In this document: positions 7,868 through 14,719 of the stretch, piece after piece
Numbering within the stretch: position 1 is the stretch's first letter
Layout of the letters: every line of letters begins with the position of its first letter
Assembly: GCA_964645755.1 (NCBI GenBank)
Contig: CAZYBT010000059.1
Location: 1 to 15,299, forward strand
Origin: VMCP01 sp964645755
GTDB lineage: Bacteria; Bacteroidota; Bacteroidia; NS11-12g; UBA955
DNA length: 15,299 nucleotides
Direction: 5' to 3'
Notes under the pieces: model-generated
Databases searched by the model: none
Told to the model about the DNA's origin: nothing
What the model saw: the letters and a program-made list of their open reading frames with translations, nothing else
Position numbers and translations under genes: made by a program

Positions 7868-8902
7868 ATGCAAAAAAACAACATTTTTCCAAGATGGTCT
7901 TTATTTGTGATCATAACAATTTTTGGTTTATCCATAAGTTGTAAACAAAACAGAAAAGATGTGGTGCTAAAACATGTTGATATGGTTGAAGGCCTCGAAA
8001 AACTTGCAACCAAACGTTGTCTGCCAGCCGATATTTATATGCTCAAAAAACAATACGGTCGCGTTTTTGATGTTTGGTTCAATGAAATTATGGACTATCA
8101 ACGGTACAAAATGTATCCAGATTCAATTGTTGCCGATTATTTTAATTATTGGATCCAAACCAATAAACCCATGTTCAAAGCACTCGATGCCCATTATAAA
8201 ATTCATACACTTTGGAAGTCAGATTTGAATGAGGCTTGGTCTAACCTCCAATCTGAAATACCCCAAACTCCAACCCCTATTGTTTATGCTTATTTTTCGC
8301 AATTTAGCAATTACAATACGTTCGTTGATTCTGCGAATGGTCAACTTATTTTGGGTTTTAGTAAAGAAATGTTCATGAACGACACATTTCCGTTGTATGA
8401 AATGCTCGAAGTTCCTGAGTTCTATGCCCGTTACAATAGTCCCTCTCAAATTCCAACTATGCTCATTTGGAATTTTTTGAAAAGCAAATACGAAGTAGAA
8501 CACCAATTGAAAACAATGATTGATCAAGCTGTTTTTGAAGGAAAACTATGGTCTGTTCTGAAAGCGGTTCAACCCGATGCAGAAATATATGACCTTCTCG
8601 GTTATTCTAAGCAGGAATGGAATATGATGACATTGGACCAAGGACAAATTTGGCGACATCTCTTGGAATCCAAGAATTTATTTAGTTCCGATTTCAATGC
8701 CTACAAACGCTATTTCATTTATGGGAATAGAACTTTTGGGGCTGGTATCCCTCCCGATTGTCCCCCTATGATCGGTTCTTTCATCGGTTATCAAATAGTT
8801 CAGGCCTATATCAAAGAATCTGGATGTAACTTTGCAGAATTATTATCGGAACACGACGCCTCTAAAATTTTGAGAATTTCTGGATATAACCCAATTAAAT
8901 AA
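7868..8902 (+). CDS. gldB: Gliding motility lipoprotein GldB
   Basis: GldB is a membrane-anchored lipoprotein needed for gliding in Flavobacterium johnsoniae and conserved in many Bacteroidota, including non-gliding ones. This 344-residue version starts with a hydrophobic signal and a lipobox-like LSISC, with the lipidated residue at Cys25. Family-typical segments are VPEFYARYNSPSQIPTML, the EGKLWSVLKAVQPD region, LGYSKQEWNMMTLDQGQIW, and near the C-terminus GAGIPPDCPP followed by GSFIGYQIVQAYI. The family is distantly related to DUF2268 putative Zn peptidases, but I see no intact HExxH, so catalysis is not supported. In-frame ATGs at 7844 and 7859 would add eight or three residues; 7844 would overlap the barrel gene's start. 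It leads an operon: its TAA overlaps the next ATG by 1 bp. No gldC follows, unlike the F. johnsoniae arrangement. Confidence 0.85.
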   Translation: MQKNNIFPRWSLFVIITIFGLSISCKQNRKDVVLKHVDMVEGLEKLATKRCLPADIYMLKKQYGRVFDVWFNEIMDYQRYKMYPDSIVADYFNYWIQTNKPMFKALDAHYKIHTLWKSDLNEAWSNLQSEIPQTPTPIVYAYFSQFSNYNTFVDSANGQLILGFSKEMFMNDTFPLYEMLEVPEFYARYNSPSQIPTMLIWNFLKSKYEVEHQLKTMIDQAVFEGKLWSVLKAVQPDAEIYDLLGYSKQEWNMMTLDQGQIWRHLLESKNLFSSDFNAYKRYFIYGNRTFGAGIPPDCPPMIGSFIGYQIVQAYIKESGCNFAELLSEHDASKILRISGYNPIK

Positions 8903-9342
8903 TGCAAGAGCTACGAGAATATTTAGACGAACGATTAAAAGAGAATCATTTTATTCAATACATGGGACTAGAGCTGACCCATTTGGAGGTAGGATACGCT
9001 GAAATGTCCCTCAAAATCAAAACCCATCATTTGCAACAAAACGGATTTACACATGGAGGTGTTACTGCAACTATTTTAGATGTTGTGACCGGAATAGGCG
9101 CTTATACAACTGTGGCACAAGGAAAAAACGTAGTTACAGTCGATTTAAAAGTGAGTTATTTAAATCCATCAACAGCACCCCAAATTCTGGCAACGGGCAG
9201 GGTGAAAAAATCTGGAAATTTTCTCGTTTTTTGCGAAGGTGAACTCTATGATATTTTCGAAGATGGAACGAGAAAGCTCGTAGCTTCTTGTCAATCAATT
9301 ATGTGTGCCGTAGATATCCCAATTAAACAACAAAATTCATGA
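8902..9342 (+). CDS. PaaI-family hotdog-fold thioesterase
   Basis: This is a 146-residue hotdog-fold protein of the PaaI/4HBT type, which hydrolyses acyl-CoA thioesters, usually as a tetramer in the cytoplasm. The diagnostic stretch is QNGFTHGGVTATILD at residues 46-60. His51-Gly-Gly forms the oxyanion region, and Asp60 on the central helix is the usual catalytic acid position. The strand KNVVTVDLKVSYLNP follows, as in the family. Acyl specificity (phenylacetyl, medium-chain, or other) cannot be told. It starts inside the gldB stop (TAATG, 1-bp overlap) and overlaps the methyltransferase by 4 bp, so its expression is likely coupled to both. Such thioesterases often act as housekeeping acyl-CoA clearance enzymes; any link to GldB is speculation from the operon only. 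Confidence 0.9.
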   Translation: MQELREYLDERLKENHFIQYMGLELTHLEVGYAEMSLKIKTHHLQQNGFTHGGVTATILDVVTGIGAYTTVAQGKNVVTVDLKVSYLNPSTAPQILATGRVKKSGNFLVFCEGELYDIFEDGTRKLVASCQSIMCAVDIPIKQQNS

Positions 9343-10082
9343 ATTATCGCAAAACCTTGTATTCAAATTATCATACTACCCAAAGTGGTCGAGCTAGCGG
9401 GGTAGATGCTGTTTCTCTTTTCAATCGAGAAAAATGGCGCTTTTCCATTGAAATTCTGCCTTTTGTGCAACATTTTGCGAAAAATGCAAAAATTTATGAC
9501 TTTGGTTGTGGAAGCGGTAGTTTGTTATCAGTGCTCAAAGATGCTGGTTACACAAATTTGTTGGGAATGGATTTAAGCGCTGAGCAGGTTCAATTGGCGC
9601 ACAATTTAGGCGTTGATTGTGTGAAAGAACAAGATGCATTGGCCTTTTTGCAACATACAAATGAAACTTTCGACCTTATTTTTGGAATGGATATCATTGA
9701 GCATTTTACCAAAGATGAATTGGTGGAATTGCTTACATTGATTAAACAAAAATTGAATCCGGGCGGAAAAGCAATTTTTAGAACTCCTAATTTAGACGCA
9801 CCCTTTGCCACCGTTTTTGCAAACGGCGATTTTACCCATGAAAATTACATGAATGCATCTTCGTCGCAGCAAGTTTGCTTGGCCTGCGGGTTTCAATCGG
9901 TAAATGTTTATCAGAGCAGTACCAAAGTGCAAAACCCTTTTAAAGAATTGATTCGTAAATTTTTATGGGGGACAATGGTGTTCAAATTTAAATTAACCTT
10001 ATTTGCTTCAGGTAGAAGCACTCAAAATGTAATATTTACCCCCAATATGATTGTTGTGGCAAATTCAATGAATGAACGATGA
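9339..10082 (+). CDS. Class I SAM-dependent methyltransferase
   Basis: The protein has 247 residues and a Rossmann-like methyltransferase core. Motif I, YDFGCGSG, lies at residues 53-60. The acidic residue that binds the SAM ribose is Asp78 in GMDLS. The motif II/post-II segment FGMDIIEHF is at 115-123, followed by LNPGGKAIFRTPN as motif III. A C-terminal part of about 90 residues (FTHENYMNASSSQQVCLACGF) carries the histidine/glutamine-type motif seen in the methyltransf_23 group that includes sugar- and lipid-modifying enzymes. There is no signal peptide. The acceptor cannot be predicted. It overlaps both neighbours by ATGA (4 bp), the thioesterase before it and the SDR gene after it, which indicates one operon. 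The N-terminal Tyr-rich lead (SNYHTTQSGR) is also seen in sugar-modifying methyltransferases, but this is weak support. Confidence 0.85.
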   Translation: MNYRKTLYSNYHTTQSGRASGVDAVSLFNREKWRFSIEILPFVQHFAKNAKIYDFGCGSGSLLSVLKDAGYTNLLGMDLSAEQVQLAHNLGVDCVKEQDALAFLQHTNETFDLIFGMDIIEHFTKDELVELLTLIKQKLNPGGKAIFRTPNLDAPFATVFANGDFTHENYMNASSSQQVCLACGFQSVNVYQSSTKVQNPFKELIRKFLWGTMVFKFKLTLFASGRSTQNVIFTPNMIVVANSMNER

Positions 10083-10828
10083 GTAAAATAGCGCTTATAA
10101 CAGGTGGAACAAGTGGTATTGGTCTGGCCACCGCCGAATTACTTTTGGAAAATCATTACCGCGTTATTATTACCGGTAGAAGAGCCGATAGATTGAAAGA
10201 TTTTCAATCAAAATATGGCCAAGACAAAGTTCATACGCTTTGTTTTGATGTCCAAAATGAAGAAGAAGTCAATGCAGCTTTAGATTCTTTGCCAAACGAC
10301 TGGAAAAACATTCATGTACTTGTAAACAATGCAGGTCTTGCTTGGGGTTTGGGTAAATTTTTTGAGGGACAGTCGAACCATTGGAATACAATGATCGATA
10401 CCAACATTAAAGGACTACTTTATGTTTCGAGAATTGTTACAAATGGAATGAGAGAACGAAAAGAAGGTCACATTGTGAACATTGGTTCAATTGCAGGTAA
10501 GGAAGTATACATGAATGGCAATATTTATTGTGCAACTAAGCATGCTGTTGATGCACTCACCAAAGCCATGAGATTAGAACTTGCAGAATACAATGTAAAG
10601 GTTTCAGGGGTTCATCCTGGAGCTGTGGAAACAGAATTTAGCGAAGTGAGATTTGATGGCAACAAAGAAAGAGCTAAAGCTGTCTATGAAGGCTTTGAAA
10701 ATCTTATAGCCGCCGATATAGCCGAAGCTATATTGTTCGTGATTACCCGAAAACCCCATGTGAATATCAACGATTTGGTTATCATGCCAACGGCCCAACC
10801 CGCTGCGGGAGTGATTCATAGAATTTAA
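10079..10828 (+). CDS. SDR family NAD(P)-dependent oxidoreductase (YdfG-like)
   Basis: This 249-residue classical short-chain dehydrogenase/reductase has all key motifs: the dinucleotide loop TGGTSGIG (residues 8-15), NNAG (83-86), and the catalytic set Asn109, Ser137, Tyr150 and Lys154 (YCATK). GRR after the second strand (residues 33-35) suggests NADP(H) preference. The stretch VHPGAVETEFSEVRF is characteristic of the YdfG group, which oxidises 3-hydroxy acids such as serine, L-allo-threonine and 3-hydroxypropionate or malonic semialdehyde. The true substrate may differ. It is cytoplasmic and probably tetrameric. It is the last gene of the coupled run that begins with gldB: its ATG overlaps the methyltransferase stop by 4 bp. 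Its TAA leads straight into a tract of 7-bp repeats, with no obvious terminator hairpin. Confidence 0.93.
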   Translation: MSKIALITGGTSGIGLATAELLLENHYRVIITGRRADRLKDFQSKYGQDKVHTLCFDVQNEEEVNAALDSLPNDWKNIHVLVNNAGLAWGLGKFFEGQSNHWNTMIDTNIKGLLYVSRIVTNGMRERKEGHIVNIGSIAGKEVYMNGNIYCATKHAVDALTKAMRLELAEYNVKVSGVHPGAVETEFSEVRFDGNKERAKAVYEGFENLIAADIAEAILFVITRKPHVNINDLVIMPTAQPAAGVIHRI

Positions 10829-10860
10829 AGTTTACAGTTTACAGTTTACAGTTTAAAGTT
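10829..10860. repeat. Heptamer repeat tract upstream of yciH
   Basis: Three perfect tandem copies of agtttac (10829-10849) are followed by agtttaa and a partial copy, starting right after the SDR stop codon. The tract lies in the 73-nt spacer between the SDR gene and yciH. Similar low-complexity words recur after yciH, partly in inverse orientation. Confidence 0.85.
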
Positions 10861-10862
10861 AT
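10850..10862. repeat. 13-bp inverted repeat flanking yciH, left copy
   Basis: The 13 bp read agtttaaagttat. Its exact reverse complement, ataactttaaact, occurs at 11309-11321, on the other side of yciH. The match stops immediately on both ends. Because both spacers are made of related TTTAAA-type words, chance agreement is possible. Confidence 0.6.
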
Positions 10863-10901
10863 CACCCTAAACCATAAACACTCAACATTAAACCCTTAAA
10901 A

Positions 10902-11228
10902 ATGAGTAATAAAAACAAAAACAAATCAGGAATCGTATACAGTACTAACCCAGATTTTCAGTATGATGACGGGCAGGAAGAAATGGATACATTGGAGCCT
11001 GGACAACAAAAGTTGTACGTAAGAAGAGAAGTGAGAAATGGAAAACCTTGCGTTGTGATCAAAGAATTTGTTGGCAAATCAGAGGACATGAAACTACTCG
11101 AAAAAGCGCTGAAAAATCACTGTGGTGTGGGTGGTACCAGTAAAGAAGGTGATATCATCATTCAAGGCGATTTCGCTGATAAAGTAAAAACCTTTTTGGT
11201 TTCTAAAGGGTATAAAACGAAGGGGTAG
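10902..11228 (+). CDS. yciH: SUI1/YciH family translation factor
   Basis: This is a 108-residue protein of the eIF1/SUI1 family. Its bacterial member YciH binds the 30S subunit and can discriminate against or inhibit initiation under stress. The first 30 or so residues are lysine- and acid-rich and probably disordered. The SUI1 domain covers about residues 35-105 and shows VRNGKPCVVIKEFVG, the helix EDMKLLEKALKNHC, and the hallmark CGVGGTSKEGDIIIQGDF. The length and order match the bacterial family, and no key residue is missing. It is preceded by an A-rich leader without a Shine-Dalgarno; the ATG at 10902 starts MSNKNKNKSG. It is monocistronic in appearance, since repeat-rich spacers of 73 and 190 nt lie on each side. 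In Bacteroidota, whose initiation often lacks Shine-Dalgarno pairing, a start-fidelity factor is of interest, but nothing here proves such a role. Confidence 0.9.
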   Translation: MSNKNKNKSGIVYSTNPDFQYDDGQEEMDTLEPGQQKLYVRREVRNGKPCVVIKEFVGKSEDMKLLEKALKNHCGVGGTSKEGDIIIQGDFADKVKTFLVSKGYKTKG

Positions 11229-11230
11229 AA

Positions 11231-11290
11231 TAGAAGGTTTATGAAGGTTTATAAAAGTTTATAAAGGTTTATAAAGGTTTATGTAGGTTG
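11231..11290. repeat. 10-bp tandem repeats downstream of yciH
   Basis: Six consecutive 10-bp units of the form atnaaggttt run without spacers just after the yciH stop: tagaaggttt, atgaaggttt, ataaaagttt, ataaaggttt twice, and atgtaggttg. The exact 10-bp period is close to one helical turn, so the A- and T-rich parts would face one side of the DNA. Confidence 0.9.
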
Positions 11291-11418
11291 AACAATGAAC
11301 TTTGAACTATAACTTTAAACTTTCAACTTTAAATTTTATAAGATTAGGTGGATTAGAGGGGTTAGAAAGATTATAGGAACCATAAACTATAAACATTCAA
11401 CTTTAAATTTTATAGAAA
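11291..11418. repeat. Degenerate heptamer region with a 19-bp direct repeat
   Basis: The rest of the 190-nt spacer carries irregular 7-bp words such as aactttg, aactata, actttaa and actttca. A 19-bp word, ttcaactttaaattttata, occurs twice (11322-11340 and 11396-11414). A 10-bp word, aaccataaac, is shared with the other side of yciH (10870-10879 and 11378-11387). The right copy of the 13-bp inverted repeat is at 11309-11321. I see no gene and no clear terminator hairpin. Confidence 0.8.
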
Positions 11419-13047
11419 CTATGGTTGTAGCATTTTTCCTGTGATCACCTTCGAACTTCCCTTGTGGTTTATTGAAATTTCATAAAAATAAATTCCCGGT
11501 TTAAGGATTAATCCTAAATTTTGTTTGTCAGTTAGAATCAATTGACCCGCTTCATTGTACCATCGTCCCTCAATAAATTGTCCCTCAAAACCACTTAAAA
11601 TACCAGATTGATTGAGTTGTATGTTTTTGGAAAACAGCTGTTTGGTGTTGAGGTTTTTCTGAACCACAATATTCTTTTGAAAGGTGTCGCTGCAGCCGTA
11701 ATCTACACTTGATGAAATGAGTTTCAATTTGTAAGTGGCAGGAGTCGATGGATAAGTGAAATCAAAGTGAAATGATGTGTTCATGTCTGCCGGCTTTGAT
11801 GTTCCAGGATCCCACAAATGATCCATATTGGAATTGTCGGAAATGGTAGAGTTGTTATAAACCTGAATACTCGGCGAAAATTCGTCAATCAGCGTGTCCT
11901 TCGTTCTAAATTCAGCCTCGGGAGTGGGCACAATTTTCAATTGTGCATACCCTGTATCTCTGCATTTTGCCAATGGATCAAAATAAGAAAACTTCCAAAT
12001 TCCTTCAACAGCGGTTTTTGGGAAATACCGATTTGCAATCAACCGCGTCCCAAAAAACAATCCACTGGTATTTGAATTATTGTGCGACAATAATTCGAAA
12101 CTACCGAATCCCGCAGGATTGTCATCATTGTACACCAAGCCCAATAAATCAATGTTTTTTTGATTTGCACAGTAACGGGACTCAATGTCGAATGTAATTT
12201 TAGGCTCATTGTAAACCACCAATTTCAATGTATCATACTTAGCACACATTGAATTTGAATCTAAATAGTAGAATTGAAATTTGTATTGTCCAGCGAAATT
12301 TTGATCAGATTTGTTGCCAAATTGGAAGAAATGCTCGATGCTGTCATTCCGTTGAGTCAAAATCACTTTACCTTTTGCTCCGGTTGGCGTAGAAATTACT
12401 TTCCATTTGTAATAATTGGTTTGAAGTTCAAGCCTCGATGGATACATCACCAATTGATTCAAATCTATATAAGTTTTGTTTTGACAAAGGTCGTTTTGTA
12501 AGAGCGAAACAAATGGTAATTTGTATACAATGATTTCTGTGGAATCAATTAATATACATTTATTTGTGTCTTTTAAACTGTAATATATTTTCTTGTAAAC
12601 TGCCGTTTTGCCATTAAATTCACCGTTGAAAATATTCTTAGTAGCAAAGTATTTTTCGTCATAAACAATTCCATTTGGGGCCCAAAATTTGATGGTGTCT
12701 GTGTTCGATAGTTTACAATAGCTAACCAAATCTGCGTCGGGACCATTTTGACATAGAAACACTGGATCGGTTAACTGTTTTGGTGGCATTGACGAAACTT
12801 TAATTTTAAAGTTTAAACTGGCCCTACAACCAATGCTGTCTGTTGCTGTGGCTAAAAATACCATATTTGAATCAACCTTAAATACATTAAATCGGTTGAT
12901 TGTATCCAAATATCCATAGTTCACACCACTGATGTACTCAACCTTTTTGATGGTTTTCATATTGATTGGTGCTGCCTTTAAATCAAGAATATTTCCTTTG
13001 CAGACCGCAGTGTCTCCAATTATTTTGAATGTTGGAGCATTTTTCAA
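11419..13047 (-). CDS. Large T9SS-type cell-surface protein, 3' (C-terminal) part after frameshift
   Basis: The frame reads as the C-terminal half of a secreted surface protein and is open upstream to 13143, giving up to 574 residues. The nearest start in this frame at 13047 is only a TTG, so it is not a real gene start. The body consists of Ig/PKD-like beta-rich repeats with spaced cysteines (DTAVCKGN, VFLCQNGPDADL, NDLCQNKTYIDL, SRYCANQKNIDL), the layout of Bacteroidota adhesin-like proteins. The last 75 or so residues resemble a type IX secretion sorting domain, with RWYNEAGQLI, LKPGIYFYEI and a basic, strand-like end. It continues the reading frame of the gene entry at 13044-14612 once a single-base shift is allowed. 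Function is probably adhesion or surface structure; no enzyme motif is seen. Confidence 0.75.
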   Translation of the reverse strand: MKNAPTFKIIGDTAVCKGNILDLKAAPINMKTIKKVEYISGVNYGYLDTINRFNVFKVDSNMVFLATATDSIGCRASLNFKIKVSSMPPKQLTDPVFLCQNGPDADLVSYCKLSNTDTIKFWAPNGIVYDEKYFATKNIFNGEFNGKTAVYKKIYYSLKDTNKCILIDSTEIIVYKLPFVSLLQNDLCQNKTYIDLNQLVMYPSRLELQTNYYKWKVISTPTGAKGKVILTQRNDSIEHFFQFGNKSDQNFAGQYKFQFYYLDSNSMCAKYDTLKLVVYNEPKITFDIESRYCANQKNIDLLGLVYNDDNPAGFGSFELLSHNNSNTSGLFFGTRLIANRYFPKTAVEGIWKFSYFDPLAKCRDTGYAQLKIVPTPEAEFRTKDTLIDEFSPSIQVYNNSTISDNSNMDHLWDPGTSKPADMNTSFHFDFTYPSTPATYKLKLISSSVDYGCSDTFQKNIVVQKNLNTKQLFSKNIQLNQSGILSGFEGQFIEGRWYNEAGQLILTDKQNLGLILKPGIYFYEISINHKGSSKVITGKMLQP

Positions 13048-14612
13048 CGTGATGGTGTCGTAAAAAGTATTGAACCCGTAATTTTCATTGACAATGAATA
13101 ATTTAATGTATTTTTTTCCATTGCTAGGGACATTGAGCTGTCGTTAGATCTGCTGCTCGAAAATTGCAATTTTCCTGATGCCGAGTCTATAATTGTCCAC
13201 GAATATTCAGTGGAACCGGTGATTTTTTTATCGATCTCAGCAGATAAGTGAACTTTATTGCAGTTTCCAAATTTTGTTTTAGCCACATATTCACCTGCAG
13301 GTTTTACATGAATTAAAATTTGGCGTGACGAAATGGCCAAATTCAAACCAAACTGATCATTGGCCAGGACCGACATTCTGTATGGAACTTTTGAAATCAT
13401 CGAAGTATCGGGTGTGCCTGAAATCACCACCGTTTTTTCTCTATCGTTGGGGTTTTTGATGTAAATCGAAAATGCGGAATGACCAGAAACAACCTCCACT
13501 TTCACCGTATCGGCCTTCGATTGATTTGGTAATTTGATCAGATCAGAAACCTTGAATTCATAATAAAAAGGTTTACCAGCAATTGCGAGCATATCTTTGT
13601 TTGAATTGATAACCGGAGGATTGTTGCCACCGCCAATGTTATCATGAATAAGATCAAACTCTCTCATTGATCTTCCAATGAGTATCCATTTTTTTGCTGA
13701 ATCTAATCGGTATTCATAAAAATGTATCACTGCATTCGATCTTGAATTAATGCTGTAGATATTATCGATATTTGGTTGAAAGATCATAAGACCTGTGGTT
13801 GTATCGAAATAAAATCCTCTCGGAGGTGTCAATGAAGGCATAGCATTGCAAAACCCATTTCCTGAAGGCATGCAATAGGTAGGAATAGGAGCGTTTGCCT
13901 TAAACGGAGATGATAATGTGATGGTTTTATTGGGGATATCAGACAGCGAAACACCCATTTGACAGTTGATTTTGTCGTTGTCAACTTTATCGTACGGGGC
14001 AGGAGTAAAAGCATGTATTTCCCTATCTGTAATTCTCATTTTCGGCACGAAGGCAAACAATGGAGCATGATTGGTTTTTTTAGGACATTTGAGGAGATTC
14101 AAATAGTGAATGGTAGCTGTGACTGTAAATATAGTACCTTGCGCACCATTGGTGTAGATGTTGTGCCTGCAACAGCTTTGAAGAGAAAAAGTAATTTCAG
14201 AACAGCTACTTCCTGTCAAAAGACTTTTGATTCCAGTTGTTGACATGTCGATGGTATCATCGAAATAATGCAATTCTAAACCTGTTCCAGTTCCATAAGT
14301 GTTAGACGGGGAGCATGGTAATTTTTGACCTTTGTATAAGTAATTTGCATCTTTCACTTTGAAAGTGGGTACGGTTAGGCTAACGGTACCGCAAGAATTG
14401 CCTCCGGCAGAGCCAACGAAACATTTATAGATCAAGTTTTTGTGTACAATGGAAACTCCCCTGCAATCGCGGTACATGGCGCCATGAACAACAATTTTAT
14501 TGTTCGAAATGAGAGATGCGCTCATTTGACCGCCAAGTATTTGCGCGTTCAGTATACTCAAAGTATTTCCGAAAATAAAAACCAAAAGGCTAAAGTGTAG
14601 TCTTAATTTCAT
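13044..14612 (-). CDS. Large T9SS-type cell-surface protein, 5' (N-terminal) part before frameshift
   Basis: The part starts at the ATG at 14612 with a signal peptide (MKLRLHFSLLVFIFG, cleavage likely before Gln in LNAQ); an ATG at 14663 would add 17 residues and hide the signal. The mature part has a cysteine-rich N-terminus (CRGV, CFVG, CG, SCSEITFSLQSCCRH), suggesting disulphides outside the cell. It is followed by cadherin/He_PIG-like beta-domains (VINSNKDMLAIAGKPFYYEF, FDTTTGLMIFQPN). The frame ends prematurely at 13044. The last 30 or so residues look unlike the rest, whereas another frame continues the domain pattern. If repaired, the gene with its 3' part would encode about 1064 residues, a usual size for this kind of protein. 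It is expected to be translocated by Sec and T9SS. It lies divergent from msrA with a 107-nt spacer. Confidence 0.75.
   Translation of the reverse strand: MKLRLHFSLLVFIFGNTLSILNAQILGGQMSASLISNNKIVVHGAMYRDCRGVSIVHKNLIYKCFVGSAGGNSCGTVSLTVPTFKVKDANYLYKGQKLPCSPSNTYGTGTGLELHYFDDTIDMSTTGIKSLLTGSSCSEITFSLQSCCRHNIYTNGAQGTIFTVTATIHYLNLLKCPKKTNHAPLFAFVPKMRITDREIHAFTPAPYDKVDNDKINCQMGVSLSDIPNKTITLSSPFKANAPIPTYCMPSGNGFCNAMPSLTPPRGFYFDTTTGLMIFQPNIDNIYSINSRSNAVIHFYEYRLDSAKKWILIGRSMREFDLIHDNIGGGNNPPVINSNKDMLAIAGKPFYYEFKVSDLIKLPNQSKADTVKVEVVSGHSAFSIYIKNPNDREKTVVISGTPDTSMISKVPYRMSVLANDQFGLNLAISSRQILIHVKPAGEYVAKTKFGNCNKVHLSAEIDKKITGSTEYSWTIIDSASGKLQFSSSRSNDSSMSLAMEKNTLNYSLSMKITGSILFTTPSR
13111..13143 (-). other. 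Single-base frameshift window in the surface-protein gene
   Basis: Upstream of here the frame of the 5' part is protein-like (SSSRSNDSS). From about 13131 the 3' frame gives VPSNGKKYIKLF, a turn and strand typical of such domains, and continues as NENYGFNTFYD into the 3' part. The 3' frame is closed by a TAA at 13144-13146, so the shift must fall between that point and the run of seven A at 13111-13117 on the coding strand. One missing base near 13132-13143, or an eighth A in the homopolymer, would restore a single frame. The heptamer A AAA AAT sits in the 5' part's frame at 13110-13116. Confidence 0.75.
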
Positions 14613-14719
14613 AGGCAATTGAAAGTTAAAAAAATTGTGAGTCCAATGAATAGACAATATCATTCTTGATTTCGTTGTTTCAAAACTTTTGTTAATTTAA
14701 AATGTTGTAATTGCAATAT
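14613..14719. promoter_or_regulatory. Divergent spacer between surface-protein gene and msrA
   Basis: This 107-nt AT-rich spacer separates two divergent starts and should hold both promoters. I found no exact TAnnTTTG box on either strand, so no site is assigned. No repeat of the yciH-flank type is seen. Confidence 0.45.

Noticed and set aside
8219..8527. Antisense open frame inside gldB
   Set aside because: No start context or domain; it is explained by codon bias of the gldB frame.
10829..11290. CRISPR-like array
   Set aside because: The repeats are 7-10 bp tandem units without unique spacers and no cas gene is present.
11818..12501. Three plus-strand open frames of 75-85 codons opposite the surface-protein gene
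   Set aside because: They are antisense to the 3' part with its periodic beta-domain pattern; the translations look random.
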